Below, piece after piece: positions 1 through 9,373 of a stretch of 64,000 nucleotides of DNA. The notes under the pieces were generated by a model that did no database searches, was not told the origin of the DNA, and saw nothing but the letters and a program-made list of their open reading frames with translations. Each line of letters opens with the position of its first letter. Positions within the stretch are counted from its first letter, which is position 1. This DNA comes from Dryomyza anilis (taxonomy: Eukaryota; Arthropoda; Insecta; Diptera; Dryomyzidae), in assembly GCA_951804985.1 (NCBI GenBank), contig OX638135.1:37533024-37597023 (forward strand), given 5' to 3'. Both the position numbers and the translations under genes were made by a program.

Positions 1-102
1 TAAACGTTACTTAAAAAAACAGAACAGCACAAAATAATAGAAAACCAAGAGTACTCACGTGCAAACCAACAGCCAACAATCCAGACAACTTTAATAATGA
101 AA
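1..102. other. Left flank of the retroelement array
   Basis: This AT-rich sequence precedes the first LTR. I see no reading frame or repeat in it. The last bases before the LTR do not match the bases that follow LTR4 at 32847, so no target-site duplication frames the array. Confidence 0.5.
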
Positions 103-130
103 TGTAGGAGCGCTTGTACCCTAATTTATT

Positions 131-532
131 TTTTTATTTTTTTTTTATTTATTTGTCGTCAAAATAATTTTTCTATGTTATTGGGTCATTGGCAACACTT
201 CCATGTCGCTGCCCAACACTGTTCAGCTGTGGGTGAAGTTGGTTGAATTTCAGTATTCGTTTCCCTTTCTATTTTCCTCCTTTCGTTATTTTCTTGGAAA
301 TCATATTTTTCGAAGATAAATTTTCTATAAAAGAGAAAACAGCAAAAATTTCAATCCTTTTGCTGATTGTCGTTGCCGAACAAAATATATACAAAATATA
401 TAAATATATTTTGTATAACAAAAATGTAAGTTTTTCAATTAATTTTATTTTTATTTGTCCCTAATTTTCTGCAATTTTTGCAGTATTTTTTTTCCTATTT
501 TCCGGATTTAAATTAATTCTCGGAATTCTCCT
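131..532 (+). other. LTR1-specific segment, lost from LTR2-4
   Basis: LTR2-4 join the bases left of 131 directly to AAAATTCTATAAAAACA at about 533. In LTR1 these flanks are separated by about 400 bp containing a TTCAGT initiator-like site near 250, TATATAAATATAT near 395 and GTAAGT near 425. It could be ancestral U3 sequence deleted once before LTR2-4 were amplified, or an insertion private to LTR1. No terminal repeats or target duplication were seen, which slightly favours deletion in the others. Confidence 0.5.
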
Positions 533-563
533 AAAATTCTATAAAAACATTTATACGAATTTA

Positions 564-1644
564 TCTATATATATAAAAATGACATGTCCTGTGTGTGCCA
601 GAGCATCACGAGAGAACGAACAGACGGATTTGCCTAATTCCTTTTGTATTTTGTCCGTGTCAATGCAAGAGTGGTTTAGGAAAAAAGTAAAGTCGGAAAA
701 ACCCAAAGGAAAAGTCGGAAAATCGAAAATATCTAAATTTTACCCTAGGACTATGAAATTTGGGCAGGATGTTCATCTCTTGACGTATGTGTGCACTACA
801 AAGGAAATTTTTGAAATTCGCTTCCTAAGGTACACAAATGGGCGTGGCAAAATTGAACTTTTAATTCAAAATATCGGAGTAATTAAGACAAGCACAGTCA
901 TGAAATTTGGCTCAGTAAGGTATATTAAAGTTCTATACCTTTTTTACAAATGTGGGCGGAATTGGACAAAAGGGCGTGTCCCTTTCCATATGCCTAAAAC
1001 TATAAAAATTTTGTAACTTCTGACTTACTAAGATTAGAGTTATATAAATCGAAACTAAGGTTTATATTACAAACTCCAATCGTCACGTAGAATGTGAGCG
1101 GGATTGGATTAAAGGGCGTGGCACCTCCCATATAACCAAAACTTTAAAATTACTATAACTCCTGACATGTTAAGAGTTGAGTTATAATAATGAAAACAAA
1201 TGTTCATATTTAAAACTCCAATCGTCACGTAGAATATGGGTGGGATTGCACAACGGGGCGTGGCATCTCTCATATAACCAAAACTTTAAAATTTCTATAA
1301 CTCTTTACTTACTAAGAGCAGAGTTATAAAAATCGAAACAAAAGATTATATTAAACATTGTAATAGTCACTTAGAATGTGGACGGAATGGGACAATGGGG
1401 CGTGGCACTTCCCATATAACTAAAAATGGTAACTTCTGACTTACTAAGAGCAGAGTTGTACAAATCGAAACGAAATATCATTTTAAAATGTCTAATAGTA
1501 AAATAGAATGTGGGCGGGAAAAATAGTGACGAGGCTTGCACTAAAAAGGGAAAAAGAGGCGTGGACACACAACACTTTATAAACGATATATTTTTGCAAT
1601 TACAAAAACTTAGCACGGGCGCAGCTGTGCACGGGTCCAGCTAG
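564..1644 (+). mobile_element. Non-autonomous Helitron nested in LTR1
   Basis: The element begins TCTATATATATAAAAATGAC and ends GGGTCCAGCTAG. Comparison with LTR2, which has the empty site near 10955, shows insertion exactly between A and T with no target duplication. A short hairpin (AGCTG/CAGCT) lies just before the CTAG end. TC at the 5' end, CTRR at the 3' end, a subterminal hairpin and A|T insertion are the defining marks of Helitrons. The interior holds a 142-bp tandem repeat and no Rep or helicase frame, as in DINE-1-like non-autonomous Helitrons. It inserted only in LTR1, after or apart from amplification of the other LTRs. Confidence 0.9.
830..1540 (+). repeat. 142-bp tandem repeat inside the Helitron
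   Basis: The motif GGGCGTG recurs at 972, 1114, 1256 and 1398, exactly 142 bp apart, with less regular copies at 840 and about 1556. Each unit reads in order GGGCGTGGCA, CATATAACCAAAACTTTAAA, CTTACTAAGAGCAGAGTTAT, a run giving AATCGAAAC, and AGAATGTGGGCGGGA. Such arrays are common in the middle of DINE-1-type Helitrons. Confidence 0.85.
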
Positions 1645-4230
1645 TTACAAATAAAAAGTGAGTTTTTATTTTTCTAAATTTTTAATGAAATTAATTTTAA
1701 AAAATAGTAAAATTTCTTTAAATAGAATAACTTTATTGCCAATATAATAGACAACGCAGCAATTGGATTCGGCCTATTTTCATTTCTGTGCCAATTCCTA
1801 TACGAATAAATTGCTCTCTTTGTATTATCCATATATTTTATTTCTTTTAATTACAAATCTCTCAATAGATTTGGCACTTAATTATGCAATAATTTTAATT
1901 GCTCTCATCAGCATATTCCTAACTTCGCACACACTTAAATACATGCGTAGGAGGATGAGAAAGATCACCTCTGACTAATTACGCATTGCAGCAGCAAACC
2001 GCGATCAACCCAAAATCCGCCCCAAAAGCGTAGAAATAAATTATTGTGAAGTGGCGAAAACAAGAAAAAATATAAAACTAAAATTAATAAATTTATTAAG
2101 TGACTCCCAAAAGAGACAAAAGTCCATAAAAAAAAACTCGAAAATCGAAATATTACAAAAAAAAAGTTATTAAAATTATTCGTGACAAAAAGTAATTATG
2201 GGAAAAAGGTGAAAAGAAAAATTATTTATTAAAAAAAAAAAAATAAAAAACAATTAGTAGTAAAAAAAATATATAAATATTATTAAAAGGTTAAATTTTA
2301 TTAAAAATTAAAAGAAGGTTAAATTCTGTTTAAAGGAAAAAAAATTAATTTGATAAAACTTCTTTCAAATTATATAGCTTTTGTCATAATTTAAAATAAT
2401 TAAATATATATGTTTTAATTAGTTAAAGTAAAAAAAAAAACAAAATAAAATTATGCGAAAATGGTGATATAAAAAAAAATATATATGAAATGAGTGCAAA
2501 AAATAATAAATAACTTCAAATTCATATAAAAAAAATATATATATAAAAAAAAGTATGTATATTATTCTGCAAAAATTTGTGTGTGCAAAATTAGCTTCAA
2601 AAATGTTCGTGCAAAAATAAGCAAAAATTACCTTGAAAAAGTCAACGCTATATAAAAAAATAGAACTGTTGGTTTTTATGTATTTCGGATAATACTGGTT
2701 TTTTTTGTTTGCGAAAAATTCAATAAGAATTTAAAATTTTCCGAAAGTGTTAAAAAAAATATTATTTGTGTAAAGTTTAATTGAGAAAAAAAAAGGAATT
2801 AAAGGAGATATAATCTCTTATACGCATTGGTTCGGAACCTTGCTATACTTCCCCTCAATTTAATAATAAAAATTCCCCATACGGCGTGTATCGTAAGCCA
2901 TTTAATTGTTTTAGCTCAGCACCAGCAATCGTCAACCATCGTGAAAGATCTTTCATCGTGGGAGCGACTCATCGGCTGCTTCAACTAATGTAAGTCTCTC
3001 TTTGATTTTTTATTGTATTTGGTTAAAGTGATAGTGTATACTTATTGACAAAAGAAATTCACCACACTTTATAAAGCTTTGAGTTTTTGGTGTGTACGCT
3101 CAATAGCATTGAGAGCTTAATGCATATGAATTGCAGTACACGCTAAGAAATTAAAACTATATGAATATTTTTTTTTAATCTTTGAAAATATTAAGATTTA
3201 ATTCATAAAATGTTATGAAGGTGAACTAAATTGTCTATTTGTATTTCAATCACAATTTTAATTTTATATAATGTTATAATACTATTTTAAAACCAAAAAT
3301 AAAAAAATGAATTCGAAATTTTAAAACATCAAATATTCTTTTTTTGTTGTAATCGCGAAAAAAAAATCATTAACGTCCAATATAATGAGAGCATAAAAAA
3401 AAAACCCAAACCTAATTTTTGTTATAATTAAATTTAAACAACAACAAAATGAACAGATTAATTTCACTAAACATACAACTGCGAGAGAGCATAAAAAGCT
3501 CCATATCAATTTACACCAACATTTTGACCGAACGGCTTTAATAACAAACTCAAGCATTTGTTCAACATAAATATTTTTTTTAAGAACCTGTTTGTCGCTA
3601 AACAAACACACTGCGAGAAATTATATTGAAATTATTTCGCGTTATTTTATATTTGCACATACTTATATATATTTTTTTATTAACTATATTATTATAATTT
3701 TTTTTGCACACATATAATATATACATGCTGTAACCATTTGATTTTCAGATATTTTCCCCATCGAATTTTTGTACCTATTTAAACAAAAAAAAAAACAAAC
3801 AAACTTAAGAAAAAAAAATAATAAATCACCCATAATTTATTCTCGTTTGAAACATTCGCAATTACCATATGATTTAGAAATTTAATTAACCATGTTATGC
3901 TAACACCAAATTTTATTAAAACAATTATAATTTTTACAATTTTTTTTTTCTCTCTCTCTATTAAATAATGTAATATGTATTTTAAATTAGTTTTGTATTT
4001 AGCCATGGTTAGCTACTTTTACTTATGAATTTAATTCAAATTTGTTTAATTTTAAGATTCCTTAATAAATATCGTTTTTGTTAATAATGATGAAGCACTA
4101 AATTTTTTTGTTGCTGTGTTAGGTTAATCTTTGGGATCATCGATAATCAATTTTTTTGAAGTGGTAAAAATGATGATCATGGATGGGAGAGCTTATGGCG
4201 TTACAGTAACACCATCGCACACGTCACCAA

Positions 4231-4240
4231 TATAAATATT
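4231..4240 (+). promoter_or_regulatory. TATA-like box near the 3' end of the LTR
   Basis: TATAAATATT follows GC-richer sequence and precedes a pyrimidine-rich stretch about 230 bp before the LTR end. The same box is at 13755 in LTR2 and is present in LTR3 and LTR4. A start site about 30 bases downstream would give a short R-U5 of ordinary size. This is a guess from position and motif only. Confidence 0.3.
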
Positions 4241-4465
4241 GAGTTTCTTTTTATTTCCGTTTCCTTTCTCTCACTTTTGGTTTTACTTCTCTCTGTTATC
4301 GTAAGCTTTTCTTTTCTCTTATAATGCAAGCACGCCAAATTAAATTAATATCTTGAAGTTAGCACCCGAACTCCTCCCCTAGCCGACGAGAAAGAGCCGG
4401 AAACAAATGCGTGCTTCCGCTAACGACACTTGCAAAAACATCAACATTAACATTCGTTATTTATT

Positions 4466-4483
4466 TGGCGCCCAACGTGGGGC
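4466..4483 (+). promoter_or_regulatory. Primer-binding site (tRNA-Lys), copy 1
   Basis: TGGCGCCCAACGTGGGGC lies six bases after the LTR end. It is the reverse complement of the 3' end of insect tRNA-Lys as remembered (GCCCCACGTTGGGCGCCA). This fixes the LTR/internal boundary and the transcription direction. Confidence 0.92.
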
Positions 4484-6089
4484 CCACACATTTACTTTCT
4501 CTTTTACGAACATCTTTTATCATAATTAATGATAAACATTGCCCTTTTTCTTTTTCTCGTTCTTTTTCTTTTCCAATATTTCTTATTCTTATTTATTTCG
4601 ATCTTCATTCTTTTTTTAAACTGTGCTACTATTTTTCTTTTGAGTTTCAGTGTGTCAATCTGATGCTTTGGATTTTAATTGGTACAAAACACTTCGTGTG
4701 TGTGCTATTAACCAGTGTTAACAATTCATCATACGCCATGTTTCTTTAGAGTTTTTATACCCTACACTAAGAGTGAAAGGGTATATTCAGTTTGGTACGC
4801 CGTTTGTAACACCCAGAAGGAAGCATCTCTATGGAAAAGTATATATATTCTTGATCAGCATGACCTCCTGAGTCGATTTAGCGATGTCCGTCTGTCTGTC
4901 TGTTGAAATCCCTACTACTTTTAAAATTGAAAAGCTAGATAAATGAAACTTATAACATAGATTACTAATATACCTACGCTGTATGTGCGAAATGGCGAGA
5001 TCGGTCCATTGTGACCTATGATCCGACCACTTATGTTCAAATACCTCATATAAAATGTACATATAAAGATCAATTTTTATCTATACGTGCTAACTTTTTT
5101 GGTCATATATATATTGATATCATGCTCAAATACATGATAATAATGTTTTCCGGCGAAAAGACTTGTGGTTCACAAAAAAAAAAATCGAAATTCGGTATAC
5201 CTACCCATTTGTAAATATGGGTATCAAATGAATGAAAAATCTTCAGGGAAGGAAAGTTTGTAGTTATTTTCAGGATTCGTATACCATGGTGACCTATATA
5301 TCACTTTGAATGGTAACCACACATATGTGTAGGGTATTTATAGTCGGCTTAGACCGACTATAATTTTGATAATCCTAACTATCATAATTACACCTACTTT
5401 AAAATTTCCCATGTGATCTAACCTTTCCAACTGGTTTTTATTTCTTTCGATTTTTGCCTGTAATGCTGTTATCTGGATCATAGCTAGAATCAGACCGCAA
5501 ATCGAAAGTTATAAAACATGTACTCCGACCTATGGAATTCCTTGGAATTAATTATTTTTTTTTAACTTTAAAAATAATGCCAGTATTTCTAAACCTCCTT
5601 CTTTTTTTTAATTATTTCTTACCTAGCCTTTATTCTGATTTCTTAACAATTCTTAAAACCATTTCTTTTTTTTTCCTAACTCAATTGTTATTTTTTTTTT
5701 AATTTCACAGCACCAATTAACCAATTATGCGCAGAAGTCAATGTATTTTGTTTTCTGAACTTTTCGTGTAGTTCCCTCCGAAAGTTTTATCGACATCTCG
5801 ATTGAGATACTTATCGTTTTCATAAATTTAAATTCTAATTTAGATAAAAATAAGAATATATATTTTAACATCAATTCATATAAACCTATGTGTTGTATGC
5901 TTTTATATTTTTTTTATTATTTTTTTTTACTTGTTTTATAATTTTAATTGTTAAAATTTTTGGAAACAATTTTTTTTCTAATTTGAATTCAACATAATTT
6001 TATTAATTTTATTCTGCTCTAAACTCTTTAAAAATTTTTCAAGTTTTAATATTTTTTATATATATATTTTTTTTTCTTAAAACTTTGAA
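4484..6089 (+). other. Long untranslated leader, copy 1
   Basis: About 1.6 kb separates the PBS from the first Gag codon. It is AT-rich with long T runs and contains the dispersed repeat at 4756-5437. A good splice acceptor (T-rich run then TTTCACAG) ends near 5710; with the donor at 2991 in the LTR it could remove the PBS and repeat from an mRNA, but that is speculation. Short open frames here, including one across the PBS, are not protein-like. Confidence 0.6.
4756..5437 (+). repeat. Dispersed TATACCCTACAC repeat, copy A1
   Basis: This 0.7-kb repeat occurs five times in the window (also at 14280, 23815, 33854 and 56368). It starts TATACCCTACACTAAGAG and its main body ends GTGTAGGGTAT, giving 11-bp terminal inverted repeats (ATACCCTACAC). 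A further shared ~90 bp includes the hairpin AGTCGGCTTAGACCGACT. A CTTGATCAGCATGACCTCC motif followed by a TCTG-rich tract recalls a repeat widespread in Drosophila elements. No coding capacity is seen. It was in the leader before the retroelement amplified. Confidence 0.85.
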
Positions 6090-6359
6090 ATGCCTCTTCA
6101 ACGGAGTAATGAAGATCTATTGACAGCTGAATCTGCTGATCGTGAAAGTATTTGTTGCAATATTTGCAGCAATGCTATTAGCTCTCGGCTACAAGTGATA
6201 AAAACCACATGTGGTCACATTTTCCATAAATCGTGTATTTCAAAACATATTAAAACCAATCCCGATTGTCCTGTGTGTAACACTCGGATGGCTTCTCAAG
6301 AAAGTACTGCGACCGCAAGTACCCCTTTACCTTCATCGCCAACAATGACTCGAGCTTAA
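6090..6359 (+). CDS. gag: Gag N-terminal RING-H2 finger, copy 1
   Basis: This 89-codon frame opens the gag region, with the ATG preceded by a purine at -3. It holds a complete RING-H2 finger: C23-x2-C26-x14-C41-x-H43-x2-H46-x2-C49-x10-C60-x2-C63, including CGHIFHKSC and CPVC. RING fingers bind two zinc ions and usually recruit E2 ubiquitin-conjugating enzymes, so an E3 ligase role is the obvious hypothesis; nothing here proves it. The finger is followed by a Ser/Thr/Pro-rich linker and a TAA at 6357. The same frame continues open past that TAA into the Gag body, so the stop splits what looks like one protein. A RING finger is not a standard part of Ty3/gypsy Gag. It could have been captured from a host gene. 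Confidence 0.8.
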   Translation: MPLQRSNEDLLTAESADRESICCNICSNAISSRLQVIKTTCGHIFHKSCISKHIKTNPDCPVCNTRMASQESTATASTPLPSSPTMTRA

Positions 6360-7100
6360 ACTTCTAAACCAACAACATCAGTAACTAATAATTCTGAAAA
6401 TACCTCGATTTCCAATCAAATTTCTTTACAAGATCAATGCGAGACCATTCGTAATATTGTAACGGCCGCTGTTGGTGCGCAACAAGCAGAAATGATGTTG
6501 TCTCTTAGCCAACAAGTGTCTAAATTAATTGAGACAAGTATTGAATCAGGTCTTCCAAGATTAAAACTCGCTGCTCCTATACCTGAGCGTAACACACAAG
6601 TGCGCGCTGCTCAAATGCACACATTGCCAGCAGTTGAACAGCAAACTTTAGAGCAATTGCTTGGATTGCCAGCTACTTCTCGTAATGGACATGCATCTAA
6701 TTTTGATCCAAATAATTCAAATTGTGGTCCATCGGTTTCTCATGAAGGTGCTCCGTCGTCATCAGACACGTCACTACGATCTGATAAAGTGAGCCACATT
6801 ATTTTCAATTGGAAACTGAAATTCAATGGAGATTCCAGATTGAATGGCAACTTCGACCTATTATCTCGGTACGCCTCTATTCTTTTCGACTCTAAAGCCA
6901 GCGACTGGTTTTGGAGATATCACAGGTCCGTTCAAAATATTCGTTGGCCGGAACACTGTATCGCGCTTCGTAGACAATACAAAGACTCACGCACTGACGT
7001 TGATTACCGTGAAATGGTCCGCGATAGAAAACAAAAGCACAGCGAAAGTTTTGATAGTTTTTACGAATCCATTTTAGAATTGACTAATCGGCTAGATTAG
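6360..7100 (+). pseudogene. gag: Gag capsid-like region, copy 1
   Basis: The frame is the one used by the RING finger, reopened after the TAA; the first ATG is at 6492. A Gln/Ser-rich N-terminal part resembling a coiled coil precedes a retrotransposon Gag-type core with the signatures IIFNWKLKFNGD, ASDWFWRYHR and YREMVRDRKQKHSESFDSF. Gag forms the particle that packages the RNA. The stretch between FNGDSR and NFDLL looks shorter than the family pattern, suggesting an in-frame loss. A TAG at 7098 ends the frame, which then continues in phase at 7104. Both stops are present in all three copies, so the lesions predate amplification. Confidence 0.75.
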
Positions 7101-7103
7101 CAG

Positions 7104-7554
7104 TTGCCTGAAAATGCTTTGGTGGAAATTCTGAGGAGAAACTTGTTGACCGAAATACAACATAAAATTTTGAACATACAGATTTTTTCTGTCTCTCATT
7201 TGCGTGACATCATCCGGAAACGAGAATTTTTAATGCAGGATGTTGGAAGGAAGCAACCCTTCAACAAACTAAATCCCCAGCGCAGGAATATTAGTGAAGG
7301 ATTCTAATCACGTTGAGCAGGATGAGGATGAGATTGCTGCTATATCTTTAACGTGCTGGAATTGTGAAGCTGCAGGTCACCGCTACCATGATTGCCTGGA
7401 GGAGAGACGTGTTTTTTGTTATGGGTGTGGTTTGAAAAACACTTATAAGCCGAGTTGCAAATATTGTTCAAAAAACTGCAGAGTGGGTGCGCCGAAAAGT
7501 GCACTCAAACAGATCCATGCGTTAACACAGTCAACCAACACCGGAACCAAGTAG
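7104..7554 (+). pseudogene. gag: Gag C-terminal region with zinc knuckle, copy 1 (frameshifted)
   Basis: The frame continues the capsid end (LPENALVEILRRNL) and then, after a frameshift near 7300, the nucleocapsid region. The knuckle CWNCEAAGHRYHDC fits C-x2-C-x4-H-x4-C, an RNA-binding zinc site. A second Cys cluster, CYGCGLKNTYKPSC, has Thr where His is expected and is followed by CKYC. Copy 3 is continuous here; copies 1 and 2 lack 8 bp present in copy 3 near 26373, which causes the frameshift. Copies 1 and 2 are therefore closer relatives. Confidence 0.8.
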
Positions 7555-7701
7555 AAATTTTAAAACCCAAATATAACAATAGTTCTAGGACTAAACCTTT
7601 AATTACAAATTTTTCACCTTTGAAACCTTTTCATATTTGATTAGCAGAATATAATACTGCTCGCGATCGTATTTTTAATGAGTCTGATGTTTCATCAATA
7701 A
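7555..7701 (+). other. Gag-pol junction, copy 1
   Basis: This short AT-rich interval has no convincing frame. The protease frame is closed by a TAA at 7699, so any link between Gag and Pol is broken or needs a frame change not visible here. Confidence 0.4.
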
Positions 7702-7980
7702 ATAATTGTTGTAGATTCTGTATTATCTTTTAAAAACGATTTACCGTGTTTTTCTTCTTCTAGATCTAGCAAACGTATAAAATATTATTGGCAAAATGTC
7801 AAAAATATTCGAAAATTATTTTTAAGTTCTGTTCTTGAAAAAACCAATGATATTAGGCCATATGCGGAGGTGACTTTGCTCGGTAAAAATATTGTTGGTT
7901 TATTAGATACAGGTGCTTCGATAAGTTGCCTTGGTGCACAAGCTGCTCAAGACTTTTTTAGATTCAAAAATAACCTTTAA
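7702..7980 (+). pseudogene. pol: Pol protease N-terminal part, copy 1
   Basis: The frame contains the aspartic protease motif LLDTGASIS (D-T-G at 7906-7914), preceded by RPYAEVTLLGK. Retropepsins cut Gag-Pol and act as dimers around this D-T-G. The frame ends at TAA 7978. The rest of the protease, ending YLGIDFW, is in the next frame from about 7945 on, so one extra base in the T-run near 7952-7957 breaks it. The break is identical in copies 2 and 3. Confidence 0.8.
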
Positions 7981-9373
7981 AAAAATAAAATCAACTGTGC
8001 GAACCGCAGATGGAAAATCGCAAAATGTAATAGGCTATTTGAATACACACATAATTTTTCGCGGAGTTACAAAAATACTAAATATTTATATAATTCCAAA
8101 TTTATCTCAAAATCTTTATCTAGGCATTGATTTTTGGCAAACTTTTAATCTTTTTCCGTTAGGTCTTTTGTCTGAAATAGGCAAAATGAATTCTGAAGAT
8201 TCTATTTGCGATAATTCTTTACAGCGTTTATTGTCAGTTTCACAACATCATGATTTACAAAATATAATTAATTTATTTCCAAGTTTTTCTAAAGAAGGTC
8301 TCGGTAAAACTAGCGTAATAAAGCCTATAAAGCAGAGACACTTTCCAGTGTCGCCAGCAATCGAAAAATTAATATATGATGAATTAGATAGGATGTTGGA
8401 ATTGGGAATAATAGAAGAATCTGAAAGCGCTTGGTCTTTTCCAATAGTTTTGGTTAGGAAGCCAGGGAAAAATAGATTATGCTTGGATAGTAGAAAAGTT
8501 AACAGTGTTACTGTAAAGGATGCGTATCCTCTTCCTAATATTGACGGAATTTTAAGTAGGTTACCAAAAGCCGAATTCATAACTAGTATAGATTTAAAGG
8601 ATGCTTTTTGGCAAATAACTTTAAACCCTTCTTCTTGTAATGCTCCTCAGACCATGTCACGACTGATGGATAAAGTTGTGCCAGCTCATTTAAGAGCAGA
8701 GGTGTTTGTTTACCTTGACGATCTATTGGTAATTTCAGATACTTTTGAACATCATCTTGAGGTTTTGCGAGAACTTTCCCTGAAACTGCGTACTTCCGGT
8801 TTGACCATAAATGTAGGGAAAAGTAGGTTTTGTGTCCGAGAAGTCCGTTATTTAGTCCATGTAATAGGAAATGGGGTTATTCAGACAGATCCGGATAAAA
8901 TTGCCGCCGCAAATGAATTTCCTGTTCCGAGATCTGTAAAACAATTACGTAGATTTTTAGGTATGTCAGGGTGGTATAGAAAGTTTATTAGAAATTATGC
9001 GACTGTCACCACGTCATTAACTGATTTGTTGAAAAACAAACGAAAGTTCGAATGGAACATTGAAGCACAAGGAGCGTTTGAAGATTTGAAAACCATTCTG
9101 AGTACCGCCCCTGTTCTACAAAGTCCTGATTTTTCACAACCTTTTTACATACATTGTGATGCAAGTAGAACAGGAATAGGAAGTGTCTTGGTTCAGAAAA
9201 CTGCGGACGGTGAAGAGTTCCCTATCGCCTTCATGTCGAAAAAACTCAACCAAGCCCAACGCAATTATTCAGTGACCGAACAAGAATGTTTAGCAGCAAT
9301 GCTAAGCATAAAAAATTTAGAGCTTATGTGGAAGGACATGAGTTCACTGTCATCACCGATCACGCATCGTTGA
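7931..9373 (+). pseudogene. pol: Pol protease C-terminus, reverse transcriptase and start of RNase H, copy 1
   Basis: The frame starts with the protease C-terminal half and runs through RT motifs ESESAWSFPIVLVRK, LCLDSRKVN and SIDLKDAFWQI to the catalytic YLDD (8711-8722), then RFLGMSGWYRKFI and the RNase H start HCDASRTGIGSVL and SVTEQECLA. RT copies the RNA into DNA and RNase H removes the template. Directly after LNPSS the frame jumps to CNAPQTMSR, so roughly 20-25 residues including the conserved P-F-G-L region are missing. Nine residues before KPIKQRHF that copy 3 keeps are also absent. A frame change in an A-run near 9310 sends the rest of RNase H into the next frame. With these losses the enzyme is very unlikely to work. 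Confidence 0.88.

Larger units (their letters stand above)
103..4459 (+). repeat. LTR1, interrupted by a Helitron
   Basis: The first LTR starts at TGTAGG and ends in ATTCGTTA, six bases before the PBS. It spans 4357 bp because it holds a 1081-bp Helitron (564-1644) and about 400 bp (131-532) absent from LTR2-4. It lacks a 137-bp GC-richer segment that LTR2 carries at 11306-11442, and about 57 bp that LTR2 carries near 12210-12266. It is thus the divergent LTR of the four. A consensus splice donor (GTAAGT at 2991) is kept in all copies. Confidence 0.85.

Noticed and set aside
830..1540. 142-bp regular repeats considered as a CRISPR array
   Set aside because: Repeats are contiguous without unique spacers, have the wrong length, and lie inside a Helitron in eukaryotic DNA.
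3321..3611. Antisense Cys/Leu-rich frame in every LTR (also 12871, 22406, 31723)
   Set aside because: It arises from AT-rich DNA with homopolymer-dependent ends, has no promoter or homology, and is present in all LTRs because they are copies.
4411..4749. 112-codon frame across the LTR end and PBS, repeated at 13935 and 23470
   Set aside because: It overlaps the PBS and is low-complexity, Ser/Phe/Leu-rich. Its repetition only reflects the copied retroelement.
7945..7960. Programmed +1 frameshift in protease
   Set aside because: The break lies inside the protease domain at a T-run with no known +1 shift signal, so an extra base is more likely.
8248..8580. Antisense 110-codon frame in the RT region (also 17787 and 27330)
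   Set aside because: It is a shadow of the RT reading frame on the opposite strand.
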